From Halobaculum halobium (GTDB lineage: Archaea > Halobacteriota > Halobacteria > Halobacteriales > Haloferacaceae), in contig NZ_CP126158.1 in the NCBI RefSeq assembly GCF_030127145.1, positions 62,001-126,000 of the forward strand: a DNA stretch of 64,000 nucleotides, in the 5' to 3' direction. Shown in pieces: positions 25,428-34,525 of the stretch. The notes beneath the pieces are model-generated. The model saw nothing but the letters and a program-made list of their open reading frames with translations. It was not told the origin of the DNA and did not search any database. The position numbers were made by a program, and so were the translations under genes. Positions within the stretch are counted from its first letter, which is position 1; each line of letters starts with the position of its first letter.

Positions 25428-25720
25428 ATCGGTGAATCGAGTCTCGCGCGGCAGTGGGTTACAGTTCGCAGTCTGATTTCAGTCCGTTCTGGCTTCACAG
25501 CGAGCCGCCCGCCCTCGCTTCCTACTGGCGCGGCGCCGACGGTATCGCTGACGGGTCGCCCAGGCGCCGTGGCTCGGAGCCGCTGGTGAACAACGATGCA
25601 GGTATCGAGGAATGTTTCGACTCCCAGCAGACATCGAATGATAACCATACCGCGGCAGCCTGAAATCAGCTTCATGACCGTCCCTCGGTAAGCACGTCCT
25701 ATGATGGGCGTGACCAACTC
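25428..25720. other. Spacer without supported gene
   Basis: 293 bases between the hairpin and the next small gene. A frame at 25454-25663 has no ribosome-binding or TATA signal and no coding-like composition, so it is not called. No RNA gene or repeat recognised. Confidence 0.4.
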
Positions 25721-25954
25721 ATGTCACTGAAGCAGCGTGGACTACTAACGGGGGACGCGATGGATCAGGTCGCCGGAATCACGGGGTTCGGCTGGACCGC
25801 ATCCCTGCTCGGGTATTTGGGGACGGTAATCGGGTATAGCAACTCCCTTATCACGAATCCGCAGACGCTCCTGTACGTCGGGAGCGTGTTCTTCGTCACG
25901 ACCCTCGGACTCGACCGCCTTCGAACGAGCGCGTCGACCGACGACGACCGGTAG
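25721..25954 (+). CDS. Small membrane protein
   Basis: 77 residues with two hydrophobic segments (FGWTASLLGYLGTVIGY and LLYVGSVFFVTTLGL) and a polar acidic C terminus (SASTDDDR). Start at ATG 25721. Isolated on the plus strand; a 69-base gap separates it from threonine synthase. Function unknown. Confidence 0.5.
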   Translation: MSLKQRGLLTGDAMDQVAGITGFGWTASLLGYLGTVIGYSNSLITNPQTLLYVGSVFFVTTLGLDRLRTSASTDDDR

Positions 25955-26023
25955 CGCCCGGGTCGCGACCGTCGTTGGGTCGAACCGTCACCTACTGGTC
26001 GCTCGGCCACGGTCGATCGGTCG

Positions 26024-27109
26024 ATGACCGTTCCGTCGCTCCGGTGTGCGGACTGTGGCGCCACCTACGCCGACCGCTGGCGCTGCGAGTGCGGGCACCC
26101 GCTCGACTACGAATCGCCGCCGCTCCCCGACGGCCCCGCCCCCGATCCGGCCGCCTTCGACTCACGAGCGGGGCTGTGGTCGTTCGGTGAGTTCCTCCCC
26201 GAGTCCCCGCTCGTCACGCTCGGCGAGGGGACGACGCCGCTCGTCGACGCCGACGAGTGGGACGCGCAGTTCAAGTTGGAGTACGTGTTTCCCACCGGGT
26301 CGTTCAAGGACCGCGGCGCGACGACGACCGTCTCCCGGGCTGCTGCGCTCGGCGTCGACACGCTCGTCGAAGACTCCTCAGGCAACGCCGGCGCCGCGAT
26401 CGCGACGTACGCCGCCCGCGCGGGCATCGACGCCGAGATCTACGTCCCGGCGTCGGTCAAGGACACCAAACTGCGGGCGATCCGGCGCGCCGGCGCGACG
26501 CCCGTGAAGACCGAGGGACCGCGGCAGGCCACGACGGACGCGTGCGTCGGCGCCGTCGAGGCGGGCGCCGGCTGGTACGCCAGCCACGCGTGGAACCCCG
26601 CGTTCTTCGCGGGAACCGCGACGGTCGCCTACGAGACGGCGCTCCAGCGCGACTGGACCGCCCCAGACGCCGTAGTGCTCCCGCTGGGCCACGGGACGCT
26701 CTTCCTCGGCGCCTACCGCGGCTTTCGCGCGCTGCGAGAGGCGGGCTGGATCGACGATCTGCCCCGGCTGCTGGGCGCGCAGGCGGCCGGCTCCGCGCCG
26801 TTCGTTGAGGCGCTCCACGGCGCCCGCGCGGCCGCCGGCGACAACGACGCTGCCGACGGCATCCAGATTCCGAAGCCAGTGCGTCGCGACCAGATCCTCG
26901 ACGCGATCGGCGACACCGACGGCGACGCTATCGCGATCGGGCGCGACGCCGTCGAGGCCGAACTCGCCGACCTCCACGCCCGCGGCTTCTACGTCGAACC
27001 GACCTGCGCGGTCGCCCCCGCGGCGCTCCGAGCGTACCGCGAGCGGGGCGTCCTCACCGGCGACGAGGACGTAGTCGTCCCGCTGACCGGGAGCGGGCTG
27101 AAGACGTGA
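26024..27109 (+). CDS. thrC: Threonine synthase
   Basis: 361 residues. PLP-dependent conversion of O-phosphohomoserine to threonine. An N-terminal zinc-ribbon-like segment (LRCADCGATYADRWRCECG) typical of archaeal ThrC precedes the fold-type II core. The PLP lysine lies in FPTGSFKDRGATTTVS, with the SSGNAGAAIATYAARAG asparagine loop and VVPLTGSGLK phosphate-binding end. Complete length. A paralogous PLP enzyme such as threonine dehydratase is less likely because of the zinc ribbon and EGTTPL motif. Confidence 0.88.
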   Translation: MTVPSLRCADCGATYADRWRCECGHPLDYESPPLPDGPAPDPAAFDSRAGLWSFGEFLPESPLVTLGEGTTPLVDADEWDAQFKLEYVFPTGSFKDRGATTTVSRAAALGVDTLVEDSSGNAGAAIATYAARAGIDAEIYVPASVKDTKLRAIRRAGATPVKTEGPRQATTDACVGAVEAGAGWYASHAWNPAFFAGTATVAYETALQRDWTAPDAVVLPLGHGTLFLGAYRGFRALREAGWIDDLPRLLGAQAAGSAPFVEALHGARAAAGDNDAADGIQIPKPVRRDQILDAIGDTDGDAIAIGRDAVEAELADLHARGFYVEPTCAVAPAALRAYRERGVLTGDEDVVVPLTGSGLKT

Positions 27110-27149
27110 TTCCGTCAAGCGAGACGCGAGGCGACGGGGGTGGCGATCG

Positions 27150-27683
27150 GTGATCACGGTTCCCGGCGACTACTGTCCGCTGTGCGGCACAGAACTCGAC
27201 CGAGTCGATCTGGAGGGCCGCGAACGCAGGCGGTGTCCCGACTGCGACCGCGTCGTCTGGCGCAACAGCAAGCCGGTCGCGGGCGTGGTCGTCCGCCACG
27301 GCGACGAGGTGCTGCTCGGGAGGCGCGACGTTGACCCCCACCGGGGACTGTGGGGCGTCCCCGGCGGCAACCTCGAACACGACGAGCACCCCGCCGACGG
27401 CGCCGCGCGCGAACTCCGCGAGGAGACGGGCGTCGACGTCGATCCGGCGGACCTGACGCTGTTCACCGTGGACCACACGAGGGACCAGCCCCGGACGGGT
27501 GACTCCCCGAGCCGGTCGGTCGTCGGGATCCGGTTCGTGGTCGACCGTCGCGCGGTCGACGGAGAGCCGACCGCCCGCGACGAGACGACCGCCGCGCGGT
27601 TCGACACGCTCGACTCGTTCCGCGACGACGGCGGGATCAGCCCGTGGGACCGCGACCTGTTGGCCGCGGTGCTGGAGCGGTGA
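27150..27683 (+). CDS. NUDIX hydrolase with N-terminal zinc ribbon
   Basis: 177 residues, GTG 27150. A zinc ribbon (CPLCGTEL, later RCPDCDRVVWRN) precedes the Nudix domain, an arrangement seen in NudC-like proteins. The Nudix box GNLEHDEHPADGAARELREE, followed by TG, fits G-x5-E-x7-REUxEExG; the catalytic glutamates coordinate Mg2+ for hydrolysis of a nucleoside diphosphate-linked substrate. The substrate is not predictable. Convergent with tiaS, 11 bases apart. Confidence 0.8.
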   Translation: MITVPGDYCPLCGTELDRVDLEGRERRRCPDCDRVVWRNSKPVAGVVVRHGDEVLLGRRDVDPHRGLWGVPGGNLEHDEHPADGAARELREETGVDVDPADLTLFTVDHTRDQPRTGDSPSRSVVGIRFVVDRRAVDGEPTARDETTAARFDTLDSFRDDGGISPWDRDLLAAVLER

Positions 27684-27694
27684 CCCCCGCCGGC

Positions 27695-29083
27695 TCACCG
27701 CTCGGGGTGCGTCGGCGCGTCGAAGCCGCCCCGCACGAGGGGCTTGCTGATGTGCCGGCGCGCGCACGGCGGCACCTCGTACCACCCTCGTTCGAGGTCG
27801 CGACGGACCGGTTCCGGGACCGTCCCCGGTTCGCTCGTGCCGCAGTCGCGACAGCGGTAGCCCTGACCGGCGCCGGCCGATTTCATCGATCGTCCGCAGT
27901 CGGGACACGACGGCACCGCCCGCCGCGTCTCGACGAGGTCGCGGACGGCGAACTTCTCCAGCTTCAGCGTCCCGTTACCCACCTCGCCACAGAGGGTGAG
28001 TCGATCGCCGACCCGGAGGTCGCGGACGCGCTCGCGGAAGCGCTTGGTGGGCTCGAAAGCGACGCACTCCAGGGCGATGTCGCTGGCGCTGGCGTCGCCG
28101 GTGGGGTCGCCGTCGGGGGCCGTCACACCGAAGAACACGTGGCCGCCCCGGCGGGTCTCCGGCGGCGTCGCGACCGCGGCGTCGACGCGGTAGGCGCGCC
28201 CGTCGCGTAGCGCGCGGAGCCCGCCGGGCGGACTCTCGCGGTGGTGCGCGTCCGTCCCCTGGTTCGTGAGGAAGGTCGCGGTCCGCTCCACCGGCTCGGA
28301 GTCGATATCGGTGGCGACGCGGGCCACCTCCTCGGGGTCGTCGCCGCGGATCCCGTGGAGGATGGGCCCCGGCGCGTTCGGGACGCACACAGCCTCGCGC
28401 TCGACCCGGTCGACGGTGTCCCAGACCGCCGGGTAGCCGGCCTCGGCCGCCGCGAACACGCTCGCCTCATCGACGATTCGCGGCGTGCCGCACCGGTTGA
28501 ACTCCCGGTAGGAGATGCGTTCGTAGGTCCAGTCGTCGAACGCCCGCCACGCCCCGACGGCCGCGAGCGCGCCGATCCGGCCGCGGCCGGTCGCGCTGTC
28601 AGCGCTTTGGTCCTGCCCGGCCTCACCGTCGTCACCGATAGCCGTGTCGCCCCCAGCGTCGCCCTGGTACCCCCACCCCCGGTGGTCGAAGCCGACTTCG
28701 TCGGCGAGCGCGAGCGCGTCGCCGAGGTCGTGGAACTCCCTGACTGCGTCGCGGGCGAACGCGGCGACCCGACCCGGTACGGTTCCCGGCTCGCAGTCGG
28801 CGACGACCACGCCGGGAGACGTGCGCGGATCGTCGTCGACGGCGTACTCCTCGATCAGATCGCTCGCGATCGACAGCGCGGCTTCGGGGCTCGCGTCGGT
28901 GTGGAGCGCGAGCGCGGCGTTCCCCCGCGTCTTGTGCTCGACGGCGGGGTTGAGTCGGATCAGGAGTCGTCGCTGTACGGCGTCGCCGGCGTCTTCGATG
29001 CCCTCGGCGACGAGCGCGGCGAGGTACGTGCTGCACATCCCCGCGGTTCGCGAGTCGGTGTCGTCGATGCCGAGGACCGTCAC
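27695..29083 (-). CDS. tiaS: tRNA(Ile2) agmatinylcytidine synthetase TiaS
   Basis: 462 residues from GTG 29083 (VTVLGIDDTDSRTAGMCSTY). TiaS attaches agmatine to C34 of tRNA-Ile(CAU) using ATP, letting it read AUA; it is essential in archaea. Visible features are the N-terminal IDDTDS phosphate-binding motif, the central ALAAVGAWRAFDDWTYERIS region, the OB-fold segment and a C-terminal zinc ribbon (SCPDCGRSMKSAG, YRCRDCG). A non-coding-like extension to 29227 is rejected. Divergent from the HTH regulator, sharing a 177-base promoter region. Confidence 0.88.
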   Translation of the reverse strand: MTVLGIDDTDSRTAGMCSTYLAALVAEGIEDAGDAVQRRLLIRLNPAVEHKTRGNAALALHTDASPEAALSIASDLIEEYAVDDDPRTSPGVVVADCEPGTVPGRVAAFARDAVREFHDLGDALALADEVGFDHRGWGYQGDAGGDTAIGDDGEAGQDQSADSATGRGRIGALAAVGAWRAFDDWTYERISYREFNRCGTPRIVDEASVFAAAEAGYPAVWDTVDRVEREAVCVPNAPGPILHGIRGDDPEEVARVATDIDSEPVERTATFLTNQGTDAHHRESPPGGLRALRDGRAYRVDAAVATPPETRRGGHVFFGVTAPDGDPTGDASASDIALECVAFEPTKRFRERVRDLRVGDRLTLCGEVGNGTLKLEKFAVRDLVETRRAVPSCPDCGRSMKSAGAGQGYRCRDCGTSEPGTVPEPVRRDLERGWYEVPPCARRHISKPLVRGGFDAPTHPER

Positions 29084-29231
29084 GGCTGGTCGGAGACTGT
29101 CGCCGGAGTTGTGCCTTTCGCGTCTCGTTCGCCGCCGAGGGCGTCGCCTGCTTGATAGCTCTATCGGCCGCGGGCCCGGGACGACCGGCTGACGGCGTCG
29201 GATAGCCACTCGCCTCTCTCGGCACAATCCA

Positions 29232-29237
29232 TTTAAA
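29232..29237 (+). promoter_or_regulatory. TATA box of the HTH regulator gene
   Basis: TTTAAA lies 24-29 bases before ATG 29261, the spacing for a leaderless transcript. It supports 29261, upstream of the frameshift, as the genuine start of the regulator. Confidence 0.55.
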
Positions 29238-29260
29238 CCGTGAGTCGCGTATATACGGAT

Positions 29261-30243
29261 ATGTCGCGGAAGGCGCTGGTCGGAAACGTCACTGCCATGC
29301 TGGCAGACGCGGATTTCCTGGTCAGCGAACGCTGTGCGGTTCGACCAAAGAGCTTCGACGTGGCCGCGCGGCGCGGGAGGACCTCCTCCTCGTGAAGGTG
29401 CTCGGCAACGTCGACGCGTTCGACCGGGCCACGGGCGCGGAGATGCGCCGCCTCGGCGAGTACCTCTCGGGGACCCCGGTCCTCGTGGGGATGCGCACGC
29501 GCGACGAGGACCTCAAGCCCGGCGTCGTCTACTTCCGCCACGGCGTCCCGGCGATCCACCCGGAGACGCTGTACGATCTGCTCGTCGAGGAGGTCCCGCC
29601 GCTCATCTACGCCGCTCCCGGCGGGCTGTACGTCAACATCGACGGCACCACGGTCGCAGACGAGCGCCGGGACCGCGGGTGGAGCCTCGGGCGACTCGCC
29701 GACGAGCTGGGCGTCTCCCGTCGCACCGTCGCGAAGTACGAAGACGGGATGAACGCCTCCGTCGAGGTCGCGGTCCAGCTGGAGGACCTGTTCGATCGCC
29801 CGTTCTCCGACCCCGTGCAGGTGATGGAGGGCGCCGAGGAGGTCCGCGAGGCCGATCCCACCCCGGAACCACCCGAGGTCGACCCCGACGACGAGCACGT
29901 GTACGGCGTGCTCTCGCGGGCGGGCTTCGCGGTCCATCCGACCCAGCGCGCGCCGTTCACCGCCGTCAGCGAGGACGAGGCCGAGCCGCGCGTGGAGTTC
30001 ACGCTGCTCACGGGCCACTCGCCGTTCACGCGGACCGCCGAGAAGCGCGCCAAGTTGATGGGGTCGCTCGGACGCGTCACCGGCACGCGCGCCGTCTACT
30101 TCACCGAGGGAGACGACGAGCCGAAAGAGGAGACGGTCGACGGAACCGCCATCGTCACGATGGTCGAGCTGTCGCGCGCCGACGACCCCGAGCGCATCCG
30201 CGAGCTCATCCGTGAGCGGTCCGACGAGCCGGCCGAAGCCTGA
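29261..30243 (+). CDS. HTH transcriptional regulator (archaeal Cro/C1-type family), frameshifted
   Basis: The N terminus [20 protein letters not shown] runs from 29261 in phase 2 to about 29377; coding then continues in phase 1 ([20 protein letters not shown]) to 30243. One G missing from the run at 29375-29377 explains the break; restored length is 327 residues. Residues about 1-115 resemble the nuclease-like domain seen at the start of these archaeal regulators. A Cro-type HTH follows ([20 protein letters not shown]), then a C-terminal sensor or dimer domain. A start at 29392 alone would delete a conserved N terminus. Function as a DNA-binding regulator is family-based; targets unknown. Confidence 0.75.
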
Positions 30244-30258
30244 ATCAGCAGCCGTCCG

Positions 30259-31522
30259 TCACGACCCCCCGGAACTGAGCATCGATATCCTCGCCGCCGT
30301 GTTCGTCGCCAGGATGCTCCCGAGGCGCGCCTCGGTCTCGTCGATCCCGTCGCGATCGGGATCCGAGAGGGTGATCACTCCCCACTCGCCCACCGGAAGG
30401 TACACTTTGCTCGCGACGTTCTCACGTTGCAGATCCGACCGGCTGGAGACCGTCACCGGTTCCTCCTCGTCGAACGCCTGCCACGCGTGGGCCGCGTCCG
30501 GGTCGCCGCGCTCGTACGCGGTCCGAGGGCGCTCGTAGTGGTCCTCGGCGGCGGCCGTCGTTTCGCTCGGCACGAGCCTGTCGGTCGCCGGATCGTAGCG
30601 ACGGGTCCCGTTGTGCGGGAAGCCGAGCACGTCTCCGGCCGCCGAGAGCGCGAGCGCTTCGACCTCCGCGACGCTGTCTGCGACCATGATCGCCCGCGTC
30701 GCGCTGTGGAGTCCCTCGAGGGACTGCTGAACGCGCTTTTGTTCGTGAATGTCGGTGAACAGCACGTAGCGTTCCTTGCCGCCGCCGACAGTGGCAACGA
30801 CAGTGACGAGGAACTCCCGCTCGCCGGCGGCGGTCCGAACCGTGAGTTCCTCGCGACGCCGGTCCGCGCTGGTGGTGAGGTCGTCGATCCCCTCGCCGCC
30901 GACGACGGGAGCGACGTCGTCGACGGGGGCGCCGATCGCCCGGTCCGGGTCGACGTCGAACAGCCGCGTGAACGCCGGGTTGACCTGACTCACCGGCGTC
31001 CTCGGGGCTGCGGAGTCCACGACGACGGTCGGCGACGGCGTCGACTCGAACAGCGATTCGAGGGTCGCCTCCTTGGCGGCGAGCGAGCGTCGCGCCGCCT
31101 CGCGCTCGCGCTCGGCGCGACGACGAGACAGCGCCTGTTGCACGCTGTTCGCGAGGACCGCGAACGACTCGGTGCCGCCTTTCTGGATGTAGTCAGTGAC
31201 GCCGGCGGAGACGGCTTCGCTCGCGATCTCTTCGCTGCCGCGTCCGGTGAACAGGACGAACGGAACGCGCCGGTCGATCTCCTGATCCGCCGGAGGAGCG
31301 AGAGGCCGTCGATCGACGGCATGTCGTAATCGGAGACGATGCAGTTCGCGCTCCCCGTTCGACGGCGTCGAGGACGTCCGCCGGTTCGGTCGTCCCGGAC
31401 ACCTCGGCGCCGTCGAGATCGCGGTCGAGGCGGTCGGTCAACAGCTCCGTCATCGGTCGATCGTCGTCCACGACGAGGACCGACTGAACGGACGCCACGG
31501 CGCCATCGATCGGAGGGAACAT
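30259..31522 (-). CDS. REC-PAS-GAF signal-transduction protein with two frameshifts
   Basis: Three successive frames belong to one gene of 421 residues. The first has SVLVVDDDRPMTELLTDRL of a receiver domain. After a missing G in the run near 31355 (ERG-SANC), the second has CIVSDYDMPSIDGLSLLRR with the phosphoacceptor Asp. After another missing G near 31289, the third has FVLFTGRGSEE, the conserved Lys in DYIQKGG, then a PAS domain (SLFESTPSPTVVVDS to YVLFTDIHEQK) and a GAF domain (SATRAIMVADSVAEVEALAL onward). It ends after GAF with no kinase or HTH output. Both lesions are single-base losses in G runs. Probably an intact response regulator that was mis-sequenced. Confidence 0.7.
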
Positions 31523-31658
31523 CTGCTACGTATCACTCGCGGTTGGGAAAAAGGCCGGATGGGCCGGCTGTCGCGGGCTTCGGACCTGCCGTCGAGACAG
31601 CGCCCGTTCGGTCCAGCCTGCGCCTCACGTGGTCGAACGATCGGTCGGGGCGCCGAAC

Positions 31659-31919
31659 TTACGCGCCCGCGCCGTCGCCGTACGTCTCTTCGAGGTACTG
31701 GACGATGTCGTCTGACTCGGGCATCCCCTCGACGCCGTGCGCCTCGTCGACGAGGACCGGCACGCCGGTCTGGCCGGACACCTCCTTCACTTCGGTGCGC
31801 TCGGCGTGCGACCCGGGCACCATGATCGAGTCGTATTCGAGCCCCAACTCGGCCAGCTTGTTCGTCACTTTCGCGCAGTAGGGGCAGCCTTCGAGTTCGT
31901 ACAGAACGAGTTCAGACAT
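31659..31919 (-). CDS. Glutaredoxin-like protein
   Basis: 86 residues, thioredoxin fold. Active-site CPYC near the N terminus (YELEGCPYCAKVTNKLAELG), cis-proline in TGVPVLVDE and the C-terminal helix SDDIVQYLEETYG are those of glutaredoxins and GST N-terminal domains. Haloarchaea lack glutathione and use gamma-glutamylcysteine, so it probably handles disulfides of that thiol or of proteins. Single gene. Confidence 0.82.
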   Translation of the reverse strand: MSELVLYELEGCPYCAKVTNKLAELGLEYDSIMVPGSHAERTEVKEVSGQTGVPVLVDEAHGVEGMPESDDIVQYLEETYGDGAGA

Positions 31920-31994
31920 TACATCCCTCCGTACCGTCGCCGCCGACTTAAACTCCGCCGAGGTGTGCGTCGGGAGCGCGGAGACGAGTCGCTG

Positions 31995-33191
31995 CTAGTG
32001 GTCGTCGGACGCGTCCGCGAGCGCTCGTTTCGTCCGCACATCTCCACCCGCGACGACCGCCCCGGCCTTGAGGACTACCCCGGGGTCGTGAAGCGCCGTG
32101 ACGTCCTCGGTCGGGTCCGACTCGAGCACCAGCAGGTCCGCGTGCGTGCCCGGGTCGAGAGTCCCCTGTCCGTCGAGCCCGACGGCCTCGGCGGCGGTCG
32201 CGGTCATCGCGACGATCGCGTCGAACGGCTCCAGTCCGTGCTCGCTCATGAAACGCACTTCCGCCGCGTTGGCGCCGTGCATGTTGAACGGCGTTCCCGC
32301 GTCGGTGCCGCCGGCGACCCGGACGCCCGCGTCGACAGCGCGGCGGAACGAGTCGAGGTGGCGCTCGTACACCGCCTCGGTCTGCGTGCGGTCCTCCTCG
32401 GTCACGGCGTCGACGTTGCGGACGATGTGGTGGGGCGCCGACAGCGTCGGCACGAGCGTCACGTCCTCGCTGACGAGCATGTCGATCGCCTCGTCGTCGA
32501 GGAGCGTTCCGTGTTCGACGGTGTCGACGCCGGCGGCGACGGCCGCCTTCACGCCATCGGTGCCGTGGGCGTGCGTCGCCGTGTGGAGTCCGCGCCGGTG
32601 CGCTTCGTCGACGATCGCCTCGACTTCGGCGTCGGTGAGCGCGACGGCGCCGGGGTCGCTGCCGGGCGTCGTGACCCCGCCGGTCACCATGAACTTGATG
32701 AAGTCCGCGCCGCGGGCCGCCTGCTCGCGGACGGCCCGTCGGGCGTCGTCGTCGCCGGTGATTTCGCGGCCGAGGTGGTGGCCGTGGCCGCCGGTGGCCG
32801 TGATCGACCGGCAGTTCGCCACCGTCTGCGGTCCCGGGATGTCGCCGGTCGCGATGCGGTCGCGAACGTGCACGTCCACGTCGCGCGCGCCCATCACACG
32901 GGCGCCGGTGACGCCGGCTTCGAGCGTCTTGCGGGCGTTTCGCGCCTCCACCAGGGCGAGTTCCGCGTCGCTCATGCCGACCACGTCCCCGACGGTTCGC
33001 TCGCCAGACAGCGAAAAGTGGACGTGCGCGTCGACCAGTCCCGGGAGGACGGTCCGCCCTCGGAGGTCGACGACGGCTTCGTCGCCGCCGGGCTCCAGGT
33101 CGCCGACGCCCTCGATGCGCCCGTCGGCCACCCGAAGGTCCCCGCCACGAATGCCGGCAACGTCGACCAACGTCGCGTCCCGCAGAAGCAT
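31995..33191 (-). CDS. Metal-dependent amidohydrolase (imidazolonepropionase/prolidase-like)
   Basis: 398 residues. TIM-barrel amidohydrolase with all expected metal-site motifs: DAHVHF, a lysine in FIKFMVTGGV (probably carboxylated), THAHG, VEHGTLLDD and GGTDAGTPF, plus the small beta-sandwich built from both ends (TLVDVAGIRGGDLRVADGRI and THADLLVLESDP). The combination resembles Xaa-Pro or Xaa-Arg dipeptidases and related hydrolases of the imidazolonepropionase-like group. The exact substrate cannot be told from the sequence. Confidence 0.8.
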   Translation of the reverse strand: MLLRDATLVDVAGIRGGDLRVADGRIEGVGDLEPGGDEAVVDLRGRTVLPGLVDAHVHFSLSGERTVGDVVGMSDAELALVEARNARKTLEAGVTGARVMGARDVDVHVRDRIATGDIPGPQTVANCRSITATGGHGHHLGREITGDDDARRAVREQAARGADFIKFMVTGGVTTPGSDPGAVALTDAEVEAIVDEAHRRGLHTATHAHGTDGVKAAVAAGVDTVEHGTLLDDEAIDMLVSEDVTLVPTLSAPHHIVRNVDAVTEEDRTQTEAVYERHLDSFRRAVDAGVRVAGGTDAGTPFNMHGANAAEVRFMSEHGLEPFDAIVAMTATAAEAVGLDGQGTLDPGTHADLLVLESDPTEDVTALHDPGVVLKAGAVVAGGDVRTKRALADASDDH

Positions 33192-33281
33192 GTTTCTCGG
33201 TCGGTCGGGACGTCGAAAGAGCGTTGCGGATCCGTCGGCGCGGCCACAACGGGTTTATTTCGGCGAGTCGTCGGCTGGTGC

Positions 33282-33905
33282 ATGGGGGATGCACAGACGT
33301 CTTCGGGAGCGATGGGAACTGACAGATCGAACGCAGCGGGCGTCGGTGATCGGGTCTCGTTCGGCGCCGGCGCGGTCGCGGGGCTGGGCGCGTACCTCCT
33401 CGGGTACCTCGTGACGTACGTGACCCAGGCGGGCGCGATGCGCGACCGGCTCTCGGGGCTGAACTTCCTCGCGAGCCTGTTCGGCGGCGACCCGGTCGCC
33501 GCGTGGCAGGGCGTCGGCTGGTACTTCTACAACGCGCACTTCGTGAGCGTCGTGTCGCCGACGTTCGGCGGCGGGACGCGTTCGTCGGACCTGCTGGCGA
33601 GCGCCGATGCGAACCTGGCGTATCTGTACGCGGTGCCGCCGGTCGCGCTGCTGCTGGCCGGCGCCGCCGTCGCCGCGATCAACGACAGTTCTGACCCGAC
33701 CGACGGCGCGCTGGCCGCCCTCGGCGTCGTCCCCGCGTACTTCGCGCTCGCGGTCGTCGGTACCGTCCTGTTCGCGTACGGGGTCGGCGACGCGGGGAGC
33801 GTCCACCCGGACTACGTCACGGGAGCGTTGCTTGCCGGCCTCGTCTATCCCGCCGTCTTCGGCAGCGTCGGCGGGGCCCTCGCGTCGGCCGTGCGCTCGG
33901 CGTGA
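33282..33905 (+). CDS. Haloarchaeal multi-span membrane protein
   Basis: 207 residues from ATG 33282; TTTATTT at 33254-33260 gives leaderless spacing. About four hydrophobic helices (FGAGAVAGLGAYLLGYLVTY, YAVPPVALLLAGAAVAAI, VVPAYFALAVVGTVLFAYGV and a final Gly/Ala-rich one) with a longer loop GGGTRSSDLLASAD. I recall such proteins annotated as a DUF of unknown role or as putative transporter, without experimental support. The open frame extends far upstream as a shadow and is not used. Confidence 0.6.
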   Translation: MGDAQTSSGAMGTDRSNAAGVGDRVSFGAGAVAGLGAYLLGYLVTYVTQAGAMRDRLSGLNFLASLFGGDPVAAWQGVGWYFYNAHFVSVVSPTFGGGTRSSDLLASADANLAYLYAVPPVALLLAGAAVAAINDSSDPTDGALAALGVVPAYFALAVVGTVLFAYGVGDAGSVHPDYVTGALLAGLVYPAVFGSVGGALASAVRSA

Positions 33906-33942
33906 GCGGGTCTCGGACTCGCCGATTCAGCGCCGGCCCGGT

Positions 33943-34461
33943 TCAGAGGTCGCGAGCGATCAGCTCGCCCCAGTGCTCGAAGCCGTACCGCTCGTAGAAC
34001 GCCCGAGCCCGGTCGTTCGCTCGGTCCACGTCGAGCACCATCCTGTCCAGCGGGAGGTCCTGCTCGCCGGCGGTCGCCAGCGCCGCGTCCATTAGATCGT
34101 CGGCGACGCCGGTTCCGCGGAACTCGGGGCGGAGGTACACCTCGTTGAGCACCGCGGCGTCCCAGACGAACGAGAGCGACTCCGGGAGGACGAACACGTA
34201 GCCGACGAGCTCCCCGCTCGGGTCGCCCGCGTCGGCGACGGTCACCGTCGCCGCCTGTTCGTCGACGCAGCGCTCGACCCAGTCGAGCCAGCGGCGGCGA
34301 TACTCGTCGGTCAGCTTCGCCTCGTAGGTCGCCGCCTTCTCGTCGCCGCCGGTGCCGGCGCCCAACCCCGTCTCGAAGCCGCGCTTCAGCGCCCACAGCG
34401 CGTCGGCGTCGCCGGCGTCGTACGGCCGGACAGTCGCCCCGTGATCGGCAGTCTCGTCCAT
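33943..34461 (-). CDS. GNAT-family N-acetyltransferase
   Basis: 172 residues from ATG 34461. GNAT fold with N-terminal ATVRPYDAGDADALWALKRG, the acetyl-CoA pyrophosphate loop PEFRGTGVADDLMDAA and C-terminal NDRARAFYERYGFEHWGE. Transfers an acetyl group to an amine on an unknown small molecule or protein. The longer frame to 34854 crosses the neighbouring gene and is rejected. Confidence 0.8.
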   Translation of the reverse strand: MDETADHGATVRPYDAGDADALWALKRGFETGLGAGTGGDEKAATYEAKLTDEYRRRWLDWVERCVDEQAATVTVADAGDPSGELVGYVFVLPESLSFVWDAAVLNEVYLRPEFRGTGVADDLMDAALATAGEQDLPLDRMVLDVDRANDRARAFYERYGFEHWGELIARDL

Positions 34462-34525
34462 ACCCGGGAGTCCGCGGCCGATCGAATCAAGGCGCCGGTG
34501 GCGGCGATCCACGGAGGACCCGCCC

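Noticed and set aside
25454-25663. 69-residue plus-strand ORF
   Set aside because: No start signal, no family and ordinary non-coding composition.
29392-30243. HTH regulator starting at the internal codon 29392
   Set aside because: The 44 residues encoded upstream from 29261 in the other phase are protein-like, and TTTAAA lies at leaderless distance from 29261.
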